Position numbers and translations under genes: made by a program. From Actinokineospora terrae (GTDB lineage Bacteria > Actinomycetota > Actinomycetes > Mycobacteriales > Pseudonocardiaceae): a DNA stretch of 64,000 nucleotides. Numbering within the stretch: the first letter of the stretch is position 1; each line of letters opens with the position of its first letter. This document shows, one piece after another, positions 44,609 to 53,334 of this stretch. The notes beneath the pieces are model-generated. The model had not been told where the DNA came from and made no database searches. It saw nothing but the letters and a program-made list of their open reading frames with translations. Where the stretch lies: positions 264,599 through 328,598 of the forward strand of contig NZ_FOGI01000010.1 in assembly GCF_900111175.1 (NCBI RefSeq), read 5' to 3'.

Positions 44609-46127
44609 AGGAGCCCACGCTCTGGGAGAAGTGGAAGATGTTGTCCCGGTCGTAGGTGTGTTTGATTTGGGTTAGGCGGGTGTAGTTGGGGCCGTAGTAG
44701 GCGGTTTGCCAGTCTGGGAGGCCGTTGTGGCCGTAGTTCTGGTAGGTGTGGCCGGTGGAGTACGGGGTCATGGTGGTGAAGCCGGTGTCGGCCCAGTGGG
44801 TGGCTGTGGTGTGGTCGTCGGGCGTGGTGGCGGTGGTGAGGGTGGCTGAGAAGCCCAGGGCGAACTGGGCTGTGCGGTGGGGCCAGGCAGTGGCGGTGAC
44901 GGGGAGTCGGTTGGCTTGTCCGCCCCAGGCGACGAAGTTGAGGGAGCGGTTCTGGCCCGGGCGGCGGTTCGCCTCGAAGGCGGTGAGGATCGCGTCGATG
45001 CCGGGGCTGGGGATCGCGTGGGCGAAGGTGCGGTAGCGGTGCGCCACGAAGGTGGTGCGCGGCAACAGGGCGTCCGGGGTCTGGCCGGTGATGTGGCACT
45101 GCGACGCCGTCTTGTCCGAGCAGCCGAACGCGCGCATCATCGCGGTGGCGTAGGGCAGTTCCTCGGCGGTGTTGCTGGTGGGCGCGGCGCCGACGGCGGA
45201 GACCAGGCGGGCGATCGCGGCGTCGGCCGCGGCCTTGGTGCCCAGGTGCGCGCCGACGACCTGCAGCAGCGGGACGGCGCCGGGTGCCGAGTCCGGCAGC
45301 ACCGCGACCAGGACCGACGCGAGTTCGTCCTCGCCGGTGATCACCCACTGCTGCCACGCGGCGACGACCTCCGCCGCCCGGTCCCAGCTCCAGGTCAGCC
45401 GGTAGCTCACCACCCGGCTCAGCTGGGTCGGCAGGCTCTCGAACTCCGTGACGACGCCGAAGTTGCCGCCACCGCCGCCGCGCAGGGCCCAGAACAGGTC
45501 GCTGTGCTCCGTGGCGCTCGCCCGCACCGCGCGCCCATCGGCGAGCACGACGCGCGCCGAGACCAGCCGGTCGGACGCGGTGCCGTACTTGCGGGTCTGC
45601 CAGCCCAGGCCCCCGCCGAGGGTGAACCCGCCCGCGCTGACCGTGGGGCAGCCGCCCGCCGGGAGCGCGATCCCGTGCGGGGACAGCGCCGCCACCGAGT
45701 CGACCCCGCGCAGCCCCGGTCCGAATCGGACGGTCGGGCCGGGGACCACGTGCGCCAGCCGGGACGTGTCGACCACCAGGCCGGGCGTGGTGGACCAGCC
45801 GTTGAAGCTGTGGCCGCCGCTGCGCACCGCGAGCGGGATGCCGCGCTCGCGGGCGAAGCGGACCGAGGCGCTGACGTCCGCGGTGCTCGCGCAGTAGACG
45901 ATCGCGCGCGGGTTCACCGCGTCGAACTCGGCGCTGACGAGCTGCTTGGCGCTCGGGTAGGCGGCGTCGGACGGCAGCACCACGGTGCCGGTGATCCGCT
46001 CGCGCAGCACCGAGAGGTCCTTTGTGGACCGAACGAGCGCCGCGCCCGCGGTGGGCGCGGCGAGCAGACCGCTCGACGCCAGCGCGGTCCCGGCGCCCAG
46101 CCGCAGGAATGACCGTCGAGTGCGCAT
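44607..46127 (-). CDS. Tat-exported BBE-like FAD oxidase
   Basis: 506 residues from ATG 46127. The N-terminus has the twin-arginine motif RTRRSFLRLG followed by a hydrophobic stretch, so the folded enzyme is exported. The PCMH FAD domain carries RSGGHSFNG (His for covalent FAD) and GGCPTVSAGGFTLGGGLGW (Cys of bicovalent enzymes), and the C-terminal PNYTRLTQIKHTYDRDNIFHFSQSV is the standard end of berberine-bridge-type oxidases. Two-site covalent flavin is likely. Substrates of the family include alcohols, sugars and polyketide intermediates. Confidence 0.93.
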   Translation of the reverse strand: MRTRRSFLRLGAGTALASSGLLAAPTAGAALVRSTKDLSVLRERITGTVVLPSDAAYPSAKQLVSAEFDAVNPRAIVYCASTADVSASVRFARERGIPLAVRSGGHSFNGWSTTPGLVVDTSRLAHVVPGPTVRFGPGLRGVDSVAALSPHGIALPAGGCPTVSAGGFTLGGGLGWQTRKYGTASDRLVSARVVLADGRAVRASATEHSDLFWALRGGGGGNFGVVTEFESLPTQLSRVVSYRLTWSWDRAAEVVAAWQQWVITGEDELASVLVAVLPDSAPGAVPLLQVVGAHLGTKAAADAAIARLVSAVGAAPTSNTAEELPYATAMMRAFGCSDKTASQCHITGQTPDALLPRTTFVAHRYRTFAHAIPSPGIDAILTAFEANRRPGQNRSLNFVAWGGQANRLPVTATAWPHRTAQFALGFSATLTTATTPDDHTTATHWADTGFTTMTPYSTGHTYQNYGHNGLPDWQTAYYGPNYTRLTQIKHTYDRDNIFHFSQSVGS

Positions 46128-46226
46128 GCGCGTGCCCCGCTTTCGTCGAACGACCGGCAATGGCCTTTTCGCGCGACCAAGCTAGCAGTGATCGACGCCT
46201 GAGGCACCGGTGCCTTGCTCGATATT

Positions 46227-46721
46227 CTAGGTCCTGGTGTATTCGCAGTAGCGGTAACGCAGACCGGTGGAGGAATTCAGCCAACCGGTACTTGGTTCCA
46301 CATCGGTGAGTTGCCACCCGGTGTCCAATGACGGGGCGTGTGCGTCGCCGTGGAATGTGCCTGCCACATGGGTGACGTGCACCTGGGTGGCCCATTCGAT
46401 GGCCACCCGGTAGATCTCCCCGCCGCCAATCACCCACCGCGGTCCGGATGGGACCACCGCCAATGCCGCCGCCAGCGAGTCCGCGACCTCCGCGCCCTCG
46501 GCCCGCCAGTCGTCCTGCCTGGTCAGGACGATGTTGCGGCGCCCGGGCAGCGGTCGGAACCGCGCGGGCAGCGAGTCCCAGGTGCGCCTGCCCATGATGA
46601 CCGCGGCACCGGCAGTTTTCTGCCGGAATCGGGACAAATCCTCCGGCAGGTACCAGGGTATCGTTCCATTGCTGCCCAACACGCCATTGGTCGATTGAGC
46701 CCAGATCAATCCCACGCTCAT
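46227..46721 (-). CDS. folA: Dihydrofolate reductase
   Basis: 164 residues from ATG 46721, which overlaps the thyA stop (ATGA). Conserved parts: GLIWAQSTNGVLGSNGTIPW, LPEDLSRFR with the active-site acid at the Asp27 position, VIMGRRTWDSLP, LPGRRNIVLTR and VIGGGEIY. Tyr follows the conserved Trp where Arg or His is common, a small change in the active-site entrance. It reduces dihydrofolate made by the thymidylate synthase encoded just upstream in the same transcript. Confidence 0.96.
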   Translation of the reverse strand: MSVGLIWAQSTNGVLGSNGTIPWYLPEDLSRFRQKTAGAAVIMGRRTWDSLPARFRPLPGRRNIVLTRQDDWRAEGAEVADSLAAALAVVPSGPRWVIGGGEIYRVAIEWATQVHVTHVAGTFHGDAHAPSLDTGWQLTDVEPSTGWLNSSTGLRYRYCEYTRT

Positions 46722-47530
46722 ACTGCTACCGGCGCCGGAATCGCGGGGTGGTGTCGGTAGGACACGATCCTCAGGTCGGCGTAGGTGTAGTCGAACAACG
46801 ACGGCGCCGGGGTCAGCTGGAGTTCGGGGAAGGGGAACGCGGCGCGGCCGAGCTGTTCGCGCACCTGGGCCTCGTGGTTGTCGTACACGTGGCAATCACC
46901 GCCGCACCAGATCAGCTCGCCGGGAACCAGACCCACCTGCTGGGCGACCATCGAGGTCAGCAGCGCGTACCCGGCGATGTTGAACGGCAGCCCGAGGAAC
47001 AGGTCGGCGCTGCGCTGGTAGAGCTGGCAGGACAGCCTGCCGTCGGAGACGTGGAACTGGAACAGCACGTGACAGGGGGGAAGGGCCATCTTGTCCAGAT
47101 CGGCGACGTTCCAGGCGGACACGACCATCCGCCGCGAGTCCGGGTCGGTGCGCAACGTGCGCAGGACCTGCGCCAGCTGGTCGACGTGGCCGCCGTCCGG
47201 GGTGGGCCAGGACCGCCACTGCACGCCGTAGACCGGACCGAGGTCGCCGTCGGGCCCGGCCCACTCGTCCCAGATGGTCACCCCGTGCTCGGTCAGCCAG
47301 CGCACGTCGCTGTCCCCGCGCAGGAACCACAGCAACTCGTAGGCGATGGAGCGGAAATGGACGCGTTTGGTGGTCACCAGGGGGAACCCGGCCGCCAGGT
47401 CGTAGCGCAGCCGGTGGCCGAACAGCGACCGGGTGCCGACGCCGGTGCGGTCGTGCTTGCGGGTGCCCTCGGTCGCCACGAGGCGCAGCAGGTCCTCGTA
47501 CTGGGTGTCGGGTGGGGGCGAGTCGGTCAT
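46718..47530 (-). CDS. thyA: Thymidylate synthase ThyA
   Basis: 270 residues. Full-length ThyA with the nucleophile in ALPPCHVLFQF, the dUMP-binding QLYQRSADLFLGLPFNIAGYALL and the C-terminal APVAV. It converts dUMP to dTMP with methylene-tetrahydrofolate and yields dihydrofolate, recycled by the overlapping folA product. The Rrf2 gene ends 33 bases upstream on the same strand, so the order of transcription is rrf2, thyA, folA. Confidence 0.97.
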   Translation of the reverse strand: MTDSPPPDTQYEDLLRLVATEGTRKHDRTGVGTRSLFGHRLRYDLAAGFPLVTTKRVHFRSIAYELLWFLRGDSDVRWLTEHGVTIWDEWAGPDGDLGPVYGVQWRSWPTPDGGHVDQLAQVLRTLRTDPDSRRMVVSAWNVADLDKMALPPCHVLFQFHVSDGRLSCQLYQRSADLFLGLPFNIAGYALLTSMVAQQVGLVPGELIWCGGDCHVYDNHEAQVREQLGRAAFPFPELQLTPAPSLFDYTYADLRIVSYRHHPAIPAPVAV

Positions 47531-47563
47531 CGGGGTGTCGTCGTCTCCTGGGTCGGGTCGGGG

Positions 47564-48040
47564 TCAGTGCTCGCGCAGCCAGTCTCGGACGCCGACCAGG
47601 GCGTCCCCGCCGCTGGCCGCGTCGATGTCGGTGGCCAGTTCGGCGATCGTGACGGTGCCCAGCGCGGCGCGCCAGGCCAGTTCCGCGGCGCCCATCGCCC
47701 TGGCCACCGGGCAGCGGTTGGCGCACCGGGCCGGGTCCGCCGCGAGCGGGCCGCGCCTGCGGATCTCGGTGCAGCGGAAGAAGGGTGCCGGTCCGTCGAT
47801 GGCCGCCACCACGTCGAGCATGGTGATCTCGGCGGCAGGCCTGGTCAGCGTGTAGCCGCCGTCCTGGCCCTGGGTCGAGCGCACCACGCCCGCCCTGGCC
47901 AGGGCCTGCAGGTGCTTGGCGAGGTAGGCGGGCGGGACGTCGTGCAGTTCGGCGAGGCGCAGGGTGGGCACCGGGTGCTCGGTCTGGCTGAGGCTGACGC
48001 AGCAGTGCAGCGCCCACTCCACCCCGTTGGACAGCTTCAT
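47564..48040 (-). CDS. Rrf2-family regulator with cysteine cluster
   Basis: 158 residues from ATG 48040. The winged HTH (SNGVEWALHCCVSLS, PPAYLAKHLQALARAGVVRSTQGQDGGYTLTRP) is typical. Three Cys in the ligand region (RCTEI, then PARCANRCPVA) match the pattern of [Fe-S] Rrf2 proteins such as NsrR and RsrR, so it may sense nitric oxide, iron or redox state. It lies upstream of thyA-folA and is divergent from the MFS gene. Confidence 0.92.
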   Translation of the reverse strand: MKLSNGVEWALHCCVSLSQTEHPVPTLRLAELHDVPPAYLAKHLQALARAGVVRSTQGQDGGYTLTRPAAEITMLDVVAAIDGPAPFFRCTEIRRRGPLAADPARCANRCPVARAMGAAELAWRAALGTVTIAELATDIDAASGGDALVGVRDWLREH

Positions 48041-48099
48041 TCGCCCGATCCTAGATCTCGGATGGGATGTGTCCAAGTTGATCGCTGTGTGCTAGGTTC

Positions 48100-48116
48100 C
48101 GGACATTCCTTGTCCG
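48100..48116. promoter_or_regulatory. Candidate Rrf2 operator
   Basis: CGGACA (48100-48105) and TGTCCG (48111-48116) form a perfect inverted repeat with a 5-base spacer, 18 bases before the MFS start and 60 before the Rrf2 start. It is the only obvious palindrome in the divergent gap. Confidence 0.5.
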
Positions 48117-48133
48117 AATTGAGAGGTAGCGTC

Positions 48134-49381
48134 GTGACCGACACCGAAAACCCGTCCAGGACAACGGGAACACCCGTTGACCGGGCCAGCGCGACCAGTG
48201 CCGACCGGGCCGCGCTCGGCCTGGCGGCGGTGGCCCTCTTCGTCGCGGCGGTCAACCTGCGCCCCGCCATCGCCGCGGTGTCCCCGCTGGTCGACACCAT
48301 CCGCGCGGACCTCGGGCTGTCCGCGACCGGCGCCTCGCTGCTGACCACCATCCCGACCCTGGCGATGGGCCTGTGCGCGCCGCTGGCCGCCGTCGTCGCC
48401 CGCCGCCGCGGCCTGCACGGCGGCGTCACCATCGGCCTGCTGATCGTCGGCGTCGGCACCCTCGCCCGGGTCCTGGGCAACGCGACCTGGCTGCAGCTGC
48501 TGTGCGCCTTCGCGGTCGGCGCGGGCATCGCCATCACCCAGACCCTGCTGCCCGCCGTGGTGAAGTCCCGCTTCTCGGCCCGGCCCGGCCTGGTGACCGG
48601 TCTCTACACCGCGGGCCTCGGCCTCGGTGGCGCGGTCGCCGCCGGGGCCACCGCCCCGCTCGCCGACGCGTTCGGCTCCTGGCCGGTGGCGCTGGGGTCC
48701 TGGGCGGTGCTGGCGGTCGCGGGTATCGCGCTGTGGTCGGTGGCCAAGAACTCGCTCAACCTGGGTGATGCCTCCGGGGTGCGCCGGTTCACCACCGTGG
48801 GCCTGCCCTGGCGCAGCTCGACCGCGTGGCTGGTGACCGCGGTGTCGGCGGGCAACTCCGCGCTCTACTACTGCGAACTGGCCTGGATCGCACCGCTGCT
48901 GACCAACGACGGCGGCCGGACGGAGTCTTCCGCGGGCGTGCTGCTCACCGTCATGATCTCCATCCAGGTGGTCGCCATGATCGCGGTGCCCGCCCTGCTC
49001 GGCGAGCGCCGCGACCAGCGCGCGGGCCTGGCCGTGACGACGGTGCTGACCGCCGCCGGGTTCCTCGGCTTCGCCCTCGCGCCGGACTCAACCGCGGTCG
49101 TCTGGCTGTCCATCGTGCTCATCGGCATCGGCCACGGCGGGCTCTTCCCGCTGGTGCTGACGCTGCCGGTCACCGCCGCCCGCGACGCCGCGGAAGCGGG
49201 CCGGATCAGCGGTATGGCGTTCTTCGTCGGTTACGGCTGCGCCGCGGCCGGGCCGTTGCTCGTCGGCCTGCTGCGGGACGCGACCGGCAACTTCGAGTTG
49301 GCGTTCGTGCTGCTGGCCGTGGTCACCGCGGTGCTGGTGGTGCCGATCCTGGCGCTGTCGCCGCACAAGCTCGAGGAGTAG
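48134..49381 (+). CDS. MFS transporter, CynX/NimT type
   Basis: 415 residues from GTG 48134. Twelve hydrophobic segments, with NLRPAIAAVSPLVDTIRADLGLS and GAGIAITQTLLPAVVK typical of the cyanate/nitroimidazole (CynX/NimT) branch, which exports or imports small anions and aromatics. The divergent Rrf2 regulator and the palindrome at 48100 suggest joint control. Possible exporter of the neighbouring aromatic product; not proven. Confidence 0.9.
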   Translation: MTDTENPSRTTGTPVDRASATSADRAALGLAAVALFVAAVNLRPAIAAVSPLVDTIRADLGLSATGASLLTTIPTLAMGLCAPLAAVVARRRGLHGGVTIGLLIVGVGTLARVLGNATWLQLLCAFAVGAGIAITQTLLPAVVKSRFSARPGLVTGLYTAGLGLGGAVAAGATAPLADAFGSWPVALGSWAVLAVAGIALWSVAKNSLNLGDASGVRRFTTVGLPWRSSTAWLVTAVSAGNSALYYCELAWIAPLLTNDGGRTESSAGVLLTVMISIQVVAMIAVPALLGERRDQRAGLAVTTVLTAAGFLGFALAPDSTAVVWLSIVLIGIGHGGLFPLVLTLPVTAARDAAEAGRISGMAFFVGYGCAAAGPLLVGLLRDATGNFELAFVLLAVVTAVLVVPILALSPHKLEE

Positions 49382-49448
49382 TCGCACCACCCGGCCGCCC
49401 CCCGGCGGCCGGGTCCCGATCGTGTCGCACACCCTGGGGGGATTGAGC

Positions 49449-50648
49449 ATGGTGTTGACGCATGCCCGCGTCGCCGTCATCGGCGCGGGGATCGCCGGAC
49501 TGGTCATCTCGACCGCGCTGCGGGAAGCGGGCGCCGAGGTCGCGGTGTTCGAGCAGGCGGCGGAGTTCAGCCCGATCGGCGCCGGCCTGCAGCTCTCGCC
49601 CAACGGGGTCCGGGTGCTGCACGCCCTCGGCCACACCGAGGGGCTGGCCGAGAAGGCCGTGCGGGCCGGGTCGATCGAGATCCGCCGCTGGGACGACGGT
49701 GCCGTGCTCTCCGCGGTCTCGCACGGCGACGACTGCGTCACCACCTTCGGCGCCCCCTACTACCTGATCCACCGCGCCGACCTGCACGAGCTGCTGGTCA
49801 GCAGGGCGGGCGAGCGCAACATCCACATGGGACACCGGCTCGAGCGCGTCGTGGAGTGCGGCGGCGGTGTCGAGCTGCGTTTCGCCAACGGGGCCAGGTT
49901 CGGCGCGGACCTGGTGATCGGCGCGGACGGCACCCACTCCGCGGTGCGGGCCGCGATCGTGTGCGACGAGCCCGTCTTCTCCGGCTACTCGGTGTACCGC
50001 GGGCTGATCCCGGCCGGTGTCGTGCCCTCGTTAGCCACCGACCCCCGGGTCTTATTCTGGTTCGGCCCGCAGCGGCACGTGACGTACTACCCGATCCGCT
50101 CCGGCCGAACGATCCACTTCAGCGCCGTGTGCGCCACCGCCGACGGCAGGCCGGGGTCGAGCACCACCGGCGCCGAGACCGCGGAACTGGCCGCCGCCTT
50201 CGCCGACTGGCACCCCGAGGTGCGCCGCGTGGTCACCGCCGCGCGCTCGGTCACCCGCTGGGGCCTGTTCGACCGGGACCTGGTGCAGCGCTACCACGCG
50301 CACCACGCCGTCCTGGTCGGCGACGCGGCCCACCCCATGCTGCCGTACCTGTCCCAGGGCGCCAACCAGGCCCTCGAGGACGCCGCCGCGCTGCTCGACC
50401 GGCTCGGGCCGTGGCTCGCGGGCCAGGTCAGCCTGGACGACTCGCTGGCCCGCTACGAGGCCGACCGCGGACCGCGCACCGCCGAGGTGCACCGCCAGTC
50501 CCGGCTGCGCGGCGAGGCCTTCCACCTCGCCGACGGCGAGCGGCAGCGCGAGCGCGACTTCGAACTGGCGCACGAGCAGGACCTGGACCACCTCGCCTGG
50601 ATCTACGGCCACGACACCCGCGCGGCCGACCTCGAGCTCACCGAGTGA
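49449..50648 (+). CDS. Aromatic-ring FAD monooxygenase (salicylate hydroxylase-like)
   Basis: 399 residues from ATG 49449, with GGGGGGA 7 bases upstream. Group A flavin hydroxylase: VAVIGAGIAGLVISTALREAGAEV, DLVIGADGTHSAVRAA and LVGDAAHPMLPYLSQGANQALEDA. Such enzymes hydroxylate hydroxybenzoates next to the OH or replace COOH by OH. In this locus the likely substrate is 3-amino-4-hydroxybenzoate or a derivative. First gene of an operon with the ligase, methyltransferase and SARP genes. Confidence 0.93.
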   Translation: MVLTHARVAVIGAGIAGLVISTALREAGAEVAVFEQAAEFSPIGAGLQLSPNGVRVLHALGHTEGLAEKAVRAGSIEIRRWDDGAVLSAVSHGDDCVTTFGAPYYLIHRADLHELLVSRAGERNIHMGHRLERVVECGGGVELRFANGARFGADLVIGADGTHSAVRAAIVCDEPVFSGYSVYRGLIPAGVVPSLATDPRVLFWFGPQRHVTYYPIRSGRTIHFSAVCATADGRPGSSTTGAETAELAAAFADWHPEVRRVVTAARSVTRWGLFDRDLVQRYHAHHAVLVGDAAHPMLPYLSQGANQALEDAAALLDRLGPWLAGQVSLDDSLARYEADRGPRTAEVHRQSRLRGEAFHLADGERQRERDFELAHEQDLDHLAWIYGHDTRAADLELTE

Positions 50649-50704
50649 GGTCGCGGGACCCGCGACCCCCGACCAGTCACTGTCCCGTCGGCACTGGAGG
50701 ACCC

Positions 50705-52324
50705 ATGCACACCCTCGTTCGGCGATTACTGCGCGGCAACGGCTTCTACCTCGGTCTGATCTTCGAGACGGCGGCCAGGCGGCGACCGGACCTGGAGATC
50801 ACGTTGGACCGGCCGCTGGCCTGGGCGCCGGACACGGGCACCCGGTTCACCGCGGCGGGCCTGGCCGACATGGTCGACGACATCGCGGCCCGGTTGTGGG
50901 CGGCCGGGGTGCGCCCGACCGAGCGCGTGGCCATCTACAAGACCAACAACTTCGACATCGCCCTGTTCGCCTGCGCCGCCGCGCGCATCGGGGCGGTGCC
51001 CGCGCTGCTCTCGCCCGCGCTGGACGGGGAGACCGCGTTCGTGCTGCTGCACCGGCTGGACCAGCCGTGGCTGATCACCGACGGGGACACCCTCGACGGC
51101 GCGCTCGACGACGTGCCGGTCGCGGGCGCCACCAGGGGCGTGCTGCTCACCGCGGGGGAGAGCCGGATCGGCACCGGCCACCTCGCCGACCTGGCGGGCG
51201 CGCCGCGCAGGCCCGCCGTGGTGCTGCACCCCGGCGAGCCGTCGCTGATCTCGCACAGCTCCGGCACCACCGGCATCCCCAAGCTCGCCGTGCACTGCCC
51301 GGAGGCGGGCTACCACCGGCTCATCCCGCAGCAGTTGGCGGCGTGGCCCATCCGCGGCCGGGAGAAAGCCGCGCTGTGCATGACTTTCGTGCACTCCCGG
51401 TTCTACCAGGGCCTGGCCATGTGGCTGAGCCTGGGCAACCCGCTGGTGATCGCGGTCGACCCCGACCCGCGTTCTGTCGGCCCGCTGCTGATCCAGACCA
51501 GGCCCGGCTACGTCGAGACGCACCCGAACAACTACGTCGACTGGGAGGTCCTCGCCGACGCCGAGGGCGCGCCGCTGTCGAGCGTGCGCTACTTCGGGGC
51601 GACCTTCGACGCGATGCACCCGCGCACCATCGAGCGGATGCTGGGGGCGTCGCGGCGGCCGAGACCGCTGTTCCTCCAGGCGTACGGCCAGTCCGAGATC
51701 GGCCCCGTCGCGGGCCGCTGGTACACCCGGCGCACCGCGGGCGACGCCGATGGCCGGTGCGTCGGCATGCCGTTGCCCGGGTTCATCTCGCTGCGGGTCG
51801 TCGACGACCAGGGCAGGCGGGTGCGCCGCGGCACCGTTGGGCACCTGCAAGTGCGCAGCCGCACCAGGATCCTGACCTACCTCGGCGAGCACGAGCGCTA
51901 TACCAGCCAGCTCGACGACGGCTGGTGGCGGCTGGGCGACATGGGTTACCTGGACCGCAAGGGTTTGCTGCACCTGCTCGACCGCGAGGCCGACCGGATC
52001 GCCACCATGGAGTCCAACCTGGAGGTCGAGGACGTGCTGATGTCGCGGCTGGAGGAGCTGCGGGAGATCGTCATCGTCGCCGGGCCTACCGGGGAACCGG
52101 TGCCGATCGTGTCCACCCGCGACGACGCGCCGCTGGACCTCGAGCGCTGGGCCCGGGCCGTGCGCGATCTGCCGGAGATGGCGCAGCCGAGGCAGATCGA
52201 CTTCGAGGAGCTGCCGCGCACCTCCACCTGGAAGATCCAGCGCCACCAGCTGGCCAAGCGGTTGCGCGCCGAACGGTCCGCGCCGCCGCAGCGGGTCACG
52301 CGCGAAGAGGGGGCCGGGGCATGA
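50705..52324 (+). CDS. Adenylate-forming ligase of the aminohydroxybenzoate locus
   Basis: 539 residues. The ANL core is complete: ISHSSGTTGIPK (P-loop), LQAYGQSEIGP (A5), WWRLGDMGYLDRKGLLHLLDREADRI (A7-A8) and, near the end, PRTSTWKIQRHQL carrying the catalytic Lys (Trp replaces the usual Gly before it). It probably activates an aromatic acid. In cremeomycin biosynthesis a fatty-acid-CoA-ligase homologue instead drives ATP-dependent diazotisation of an aminohydroxybenzoate; whether this protein is of that kind needs direct comparison. The stop overlaps the methyltransferase ATG (ATGA). Confidence 0.9.
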   Translation: MHTLVRRLLRGNGFYLGLIFETAARRRPDLEITLDRPLAWAPDTGTRFTAAGLADMVDDIAARLWAAGVRPTERVAIYKTNNFDIALFACAAARIGAVPALLSPALDGETAFVLLHRLDQPWLITDGDTLDGALDDVPVAGATRGVLLTAGESRIGTGHLADLAGAPRRPAVVLHPGEPSLISHSSGTTGIPKLAVHCPEAGYHRLIPQQLAAWPIRGREKAALCMTFVHSRFYQGLAMWLSLGNPLVIAVDPDPRSVGPLLIQTRPGYVETHPNNYVDWEVLADAEGAPLSSVRYFGATFDAMHPRTIERMLGASRRPRPLFLQAYGQSEIGPVAGRWYTRRTAGDADGRCVGMPLPGFISLRVVDDQGRRVRRGTVGHLQVRSRTRILTYLGEHERYTSQLDDGWWRLGDMGYLDRKGLLHLLDREADRIATMESNLEVEDVLMSRLEELREIVIVAGPTGEPVPIVSTRDDAPLDLERWARAVRDLPEMAQPRQIDFEELPRTSTWKIQRHQLAKRLRAERSAPPQRVTREEGAGA

Positions 52325-53334
52325 GCGACGCGACGACCGCGCAGCGGGAGCTCATCGAGCTGCTGACCGGCTTCTGGCGCAGCCAGTCGCTGTACGTGGC
52401 GACCGAACTGGGGATCATCGACCGGCTCGACCCGCTGCGGCCCACCGCCGCTGCCGAGGTCGCGCTGTCACTGGGGTTCGACACCGACGCCGTCACCCGG
52501 CTGCTCGGGTACCTCGGCAGCGTCGGGGTGCTCGCGGGCGACGAGGCCACCGGCTACACCCTCACCGAGGTCGGCGCGCTCGCCCGCACCGACGCGGTGG
52601 GCACCATGCGCGACCACATCACGTTGTACGGCAACCAGTTCTACCGGGCCTGGGGCGAGCTGGCGCACTCCATCCGGCACGGCGGCTCGTCCTTCGCCCA
52701 GGTGCACGGCGCCGACCTGTTCACCCACCTCAAGGCGAACCCGGACCTCTCGCACGCCTACGAGCGGATGATGGTCGCGGGCGCGCCGTTCTTCACCGCG
52801 GTCGCCGAGGCGTTCGACTTCTCGGCCGCCTCGCTCGTGGTGGACGTCGCCGGTGGCCACGGCGCGCTGCTGGAGCACGTGCTGCGGGCCACCCCGGGGT
52901 TGCGGGCCGTGCTGTTCGACACCCCGCACGTCATCGCGGAGGCGGCGCGGCACCCGATCGCCGAGCTGGGCGACCGGTGCGAGCGCGTCGGCGGCGACTT
53001 CTTCGCCTGCGTGCCCGAGGGCGGCGACGTCTACGTGCTGTCGCGGATCCTGCACTGCTTCGACGACGAGGCCTGCCACCGGATCCTGACGACCATCCGG
53101 TCCGCGATCGCGCCCGGCGGGTCGCTGCTGGTGCTGGAGCGGCTCACCGGCGCCGACGCCTCGCCGCTGTCGCACGGGTTCAACATGCACATGCTGGTGG
53201 TGCTCGGCGGTGGCCGCGAGCGCGACGAGCCGCACTACCGGGACATGCTGGACAAGGCCGGGTTCACCCTCGGGGCGGTGCACCCGCTGCCGCTGGACAC
53301 CCGGCTGCTGGTCGCGTCCCCGCGGCAGCCATGA
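52321..53334 (+). CDS. SAM-dependent O-methyltransferase (AcsMT family)
   Basis: 337 residues. N-terminal dimerisation/winged-helix part (LTGFWRSQSLYVATELGIIDRL) and C-terminal SAM domain (LVVDVAGGHGALLEHVLRATPGLRAVLFD, VLSRILHCFDD, VLERL). Methylates small aromatic hydroxyl groups, here probably of a hydroxylated aminobenzoate. Four-base overlaps on both sides place it firmly in the operon. Confidence 0.94.
   Translation: MSDATTAQRELIELLTGFWRSQSLYVATELGIIDRLDPLRPTAAAEVALSLGFDTDAVTRLLGYLGSVGVLAGDEATGYTLTEVGALARTDAVGTMRDHITLYGNQFYRAWGELAHSIRHGGSSFAQVHGADLFTHLKANPDLSHAYERMMVAGAPFFTAVAEAFDFSAASLVVDVAGGHGALLEHVLRATPGLRAVLFDTPHVIAEAARHPIAELGDRCERVGGDFFACVPEGGDVYVLSRILHCFDDEACHRILTTIRSAIAPGGSLLVLERLTGADASPLSHGFNMHMLVVLGGGRERDEPHYRDMLDKAGFTLGAVHPLPLDTRLLVASPRQP

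Noticed and set aside
46748..48133. Long upstream extension of the MFS frame antisense to thyA and Rrf2
   Set aside because: The extension has no MFS or other motif; GTG 48134 with its ribosome site and the intact genes on the minus strand explain it.
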